Positions 43,487-44,603 of a stretch of 44,603 nucleotides of DNA are shown in pieces. The notes under the pieces were generated by a model. That model saw only the letters and a program-made list of their open reading frames with translations, did not search any database and had not been told where the DNA came from. Source of the DNA: an uncultured Rhizobiaceae bacterium (GTDB lineage Bacteria > Pseudomonadota > Alphaproteobacteria > Rhizobiales > Rhizobiaceae); contig CATQIJ010000011.1 in the NCBI GenBank assembly GCA_958296345.1, forward strand, positions 1 through 44,603. The letters are read 5' to 3'. Each line of letters begins with the position of its first letter. The first letter of the stretch is position 1. Both the position numbers and the translations under genes were made by a program.

Positions 43487-43571
43487 CATTTCGTTGAGAT
43501 CTCATAGAACCTCAATTGCTCTCGTTTTCCAAAACGACCGCCGCTCGGCATACTATTGATAATTCAGTACT

Positions 43572-43597
43572 CATTTCACTGTGTGATTAGTGAAATG
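43572..43597 (-). terminator. Hairpin downstream of tRNA-Val
   Basis: CATTTCACT (43572-43580) and AGTGAAATG (43589-43597) form a perfect 9-bp stem with an 8-nt loop. On the minus strand it begins at the tRNA CCA end; no T-tract follows, so it may protect or process the 3' end rather than terminate. Confidence 0.45.
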
Positions 43598-43670
43598 GTG
43601 GGCGATACTGGGATTGAACCAGTGACCCCTACAATGTCAATGTAGTGCTCTCCCGCTGAGCTAATCGCCC
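43596..43670 (-). tRNA. tRNA-Val (GAC)
   Basis: On the minus strand a 75-nt cloverleaf: acceptor GGGCGAT pairing with ATCGCCC, D arm GCTCAGCGGGAGAGC, anticodon arm CTACATTGACATTGTAG with loop TTGACAT (anticodon GAC, valine), T arm CTGGTTCAATCCCAG, discriminator A and an encoded CCA. All stems are intact. Confidence 0.95.
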
Positions 43671-43765
43671 ATTTTGCGTGATTTGATTTCACGCGAAGTG
43701 GTTTTGTGCATACACCATAAAGAGTTGGTGTCGTCAATCATCTTAATTCGTTGTGGTCGAATTTG

Positions 43766-44128
43766 TTAGGCGGCAACTAACATTTTTTCAACTTCGTTTA
43801 CGAGATCACGAAGATGGAAAGGTTTTGAAAGTACTTTTGCGTCTTTTGGTGTATCAGAATCGGGGTTGAGTGCAACTGCTGCAAAGCCTGTGATAAACAT
43901 CACTTTCATGTCTGGATCAATTTCTGTTGCGCGGCGGGCAAGTTCAATGCCGTCCATTTCTGGCATAACGATATCTGTTAAGAGTAAATTGAAAGGTTCT
44001 TCACGTAAGCGGTTGTATGCGCTAGCGCCATTATCAAATGCCACAACGTTATAACCAGCTGTATCAAGCGCTTTTTCAAGGAAACGGCGCATATCGTTGT
44101 CATCTTCTGCAAGTAATATTTTTGTCAT
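43766..44128 (-). CDS. cpdR: Response regulator CpdR (single receiver domain)
   Basis: A 120-residue stand-alone receiver domain. The acidic pair is AEDDNDMRRF (Asp9/10), the phospho-acceptor is Asp52 in LLLTDIVMPEMDG, the Thr in FITGFAAVAL and the Lys in LSKPFHLRDL. It matches CpdR of alphaproteobacteria, which when unphosphorylated recruits ClpXP to cell-cycle substrates; phosphorylation by the CckA-ChpT relay turns it off. It ends in LVAA as in family members. It is divergent from the N-formylglutamate amidohydrolase gene, as seen in related genomes. Confidence 0.92.
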   Translation of the reverse strand: MTKILLAEDDNDMRRFLEKALDTAGYNVVAFDNGASAYNRLREEPFNLLLTDIVMPEMDGIELARRATEIDPDMKVMFITGFAAVALNPDSDTPKDAKVLSKPFHLRDLVNEVEKMLVAA

Positions 44129-44265
44129 GGGTTTTTATATTTTCCATAGAAGCCAAGATTTCGGACATTTCACACTATTTTAGTAAACATGAGGTGAATG
44201 CTCTGCAAATTTGTGTATAAATGTTAGTGAATTTTTTGATTTTAGTTTCTAACTTTGGACAATTG

Positions 44266-44603
44266 ATGACATTTGGCTTTGATCCTGTATCTAATCCTGC
44301 TTTTGAGGTTTTCGAACCTGAAAACCATAACACGCCTTTTGTTATAAACTCTCCACATAGCGGGCGAGTTTATCCTCCCTCATTTCTTGAACAATCCAGA
44401 CTTGGAAATTTGTCTGTTCGAAAATCAGAAGATTTTTTGGTTGATATGCTTGTCTCAGGCGGTGTCGTTCAGGGTATGCCGATGTTAAGAGCTAATTTTC
44501 CACGTGCATTTTTGGATGTTAATCGCGAGCCTTACGAACTTGACCCCAATATGTTTGAGGGTAAATTACCAGATTATATAAACTCACGCTCTATTAGGGT
44601 TTC
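44266..44603 (+). CDS. N-formylglutamate amidohydrolase, N-terminal part
   Basis: The frame from ATG 44266 is open to the right edge, giving ~112 residues. FVINSPHSGRVYPPSFLEQSRL, RKSEDFLVDMLV and LRANFPRAFLDVNREPYELDPNMF are characteristic of the N-formylglutamate amidohydrolase (HutG) family, with the metal-binding His in SPHSG and Asp in SEDFLVD. The family hydrolyses N-formyl-L-glutamate in histidine degradation; alphaproteobacterial copies beside cpdR are not in hut operons and may have another role. Truncated by the window end. Confidence 0.88.
   Translation, partial: MTFGFDPVSNPAFEVFEPENHNTPFVINSPHSGRVYPPSFLEQSRLGNLSVRKSEDFLVDMLVSGGVVQGMPMLRANFPRAFLDVNREPYELDPNMFEGKLPDYINSRSIRV

Noticed and set aside
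1..44603. CRISPR arrays, insertion-sequence transposases, rRNA genes or an origin of replication
   Set aside because: No regularly spaced repeats, transposase frames, rRNA-like segments or clustered DnaA-box regions were seen on either strand.

Overview
The window reads as an AT-rich chromosome segment from an alphaproteobacterium, most likely of the Hyphomicrobiales (Rhizobiales) or a neighbouring marine lineage. The clues are a CpdR-type response regulator beside N-formylglutamate amidohydrolase, a DUF2161 protein, a fused carnitine dehydrogenase/thioesterase, a heterotetrameric sarcosine oxidase operon (soxBDAG), and a cysteine-free ribosomal protein L36. I cannot name the genus from sequence alone.

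Layout. 0-2.3 kb: the 3' end of an NmrA-like gene, then two copies of the 3' half of initiator tRNA-fMet (one clean, one degenerate) bracketing about 1.7 kb with two tandem DUF2924 genes; this looks like the remnant of a tRNA-targeting mobile element. 2.3-6.3 kb: dimethylarginine dimethylaminohydrolase, a membrane diguanylate cyclase, ribulose-phosphate 3-epimerase and a small unknown. 6.3-14.5 kb: a tightly overlapping minus-strand operon of eight genes. It encodes a beta-keto acid cleavage enzyme, carnitine dehydrogenase/thioesterase, an SDR, an acyl-CoA dehydrogenase, a three-helix membrane protein, a DUF2161 nuclease-like protein, an ADP-forming acyl-CoA synthetase and a frameshifted carnitinyl-CoA dehydratase. 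A divergent GlxA/CdhR-like regulator follows, with three TTCGNA boxes at exact 21-bp spacing between. 15.5-18.9 kb: DUF1772, MBL hydrolase, free Met-R-sulfoxide reductase, aroQ and a broken N-acetylmuramidase. 18.9-21.2 kb: modA and modB without modC, then a broken AbiV-family phage-defence gene. 21.3-24.9 kb: aminotransferase, GNAT, creatininase family, TPR and rpmJ. 25.1-30.3 kb: soxBDAG. 30.4-33.7 kb: a membrane alpha/beta-hydrolase coupled to an ICMT-like methyltransferase, a hydrolase-like lipoprotein and a cytochrome c. 33.8-40.4 kb: a broken CaiB-family CoA-transferase and a decaying surface-glycan locus (FkbM methyltransferase, wrecked membrane protein, rfbB, frameshifted rfbA, truncated wecE-like). 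40.6-44.6 kb: an unusual long acnB, tRNA-Val(GAC), cpdR and the start of an N-formylglutamate amidohydrolase.

How the genes fit together. The 6-15 kb operon can be read as gamma-butyrobetaine/crotonobetaine activation and hydration to carnitine, oxidation to 3-dehydrocarnitine, and cleavage to betainyl-CoA plus acetoacetate, with the thioesterase releasing glycine betaine. SoxBDAG, 10 kb away, handles sarcosine, a later product of betaine demethylation; the two intervening demethylation steps are not encoded here.

The most striking global property is the density of reading-frame lesions. I count at least eleven frameshifts or in-frame stops in nine genes, while housekeeping genes such as rpe, aroQ, rpmJ, acnB, cpdR and soxBDAG are intact. 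This points either to a genome in active decay or to a draft with base errors; re-sequencing or read mapping would decide.
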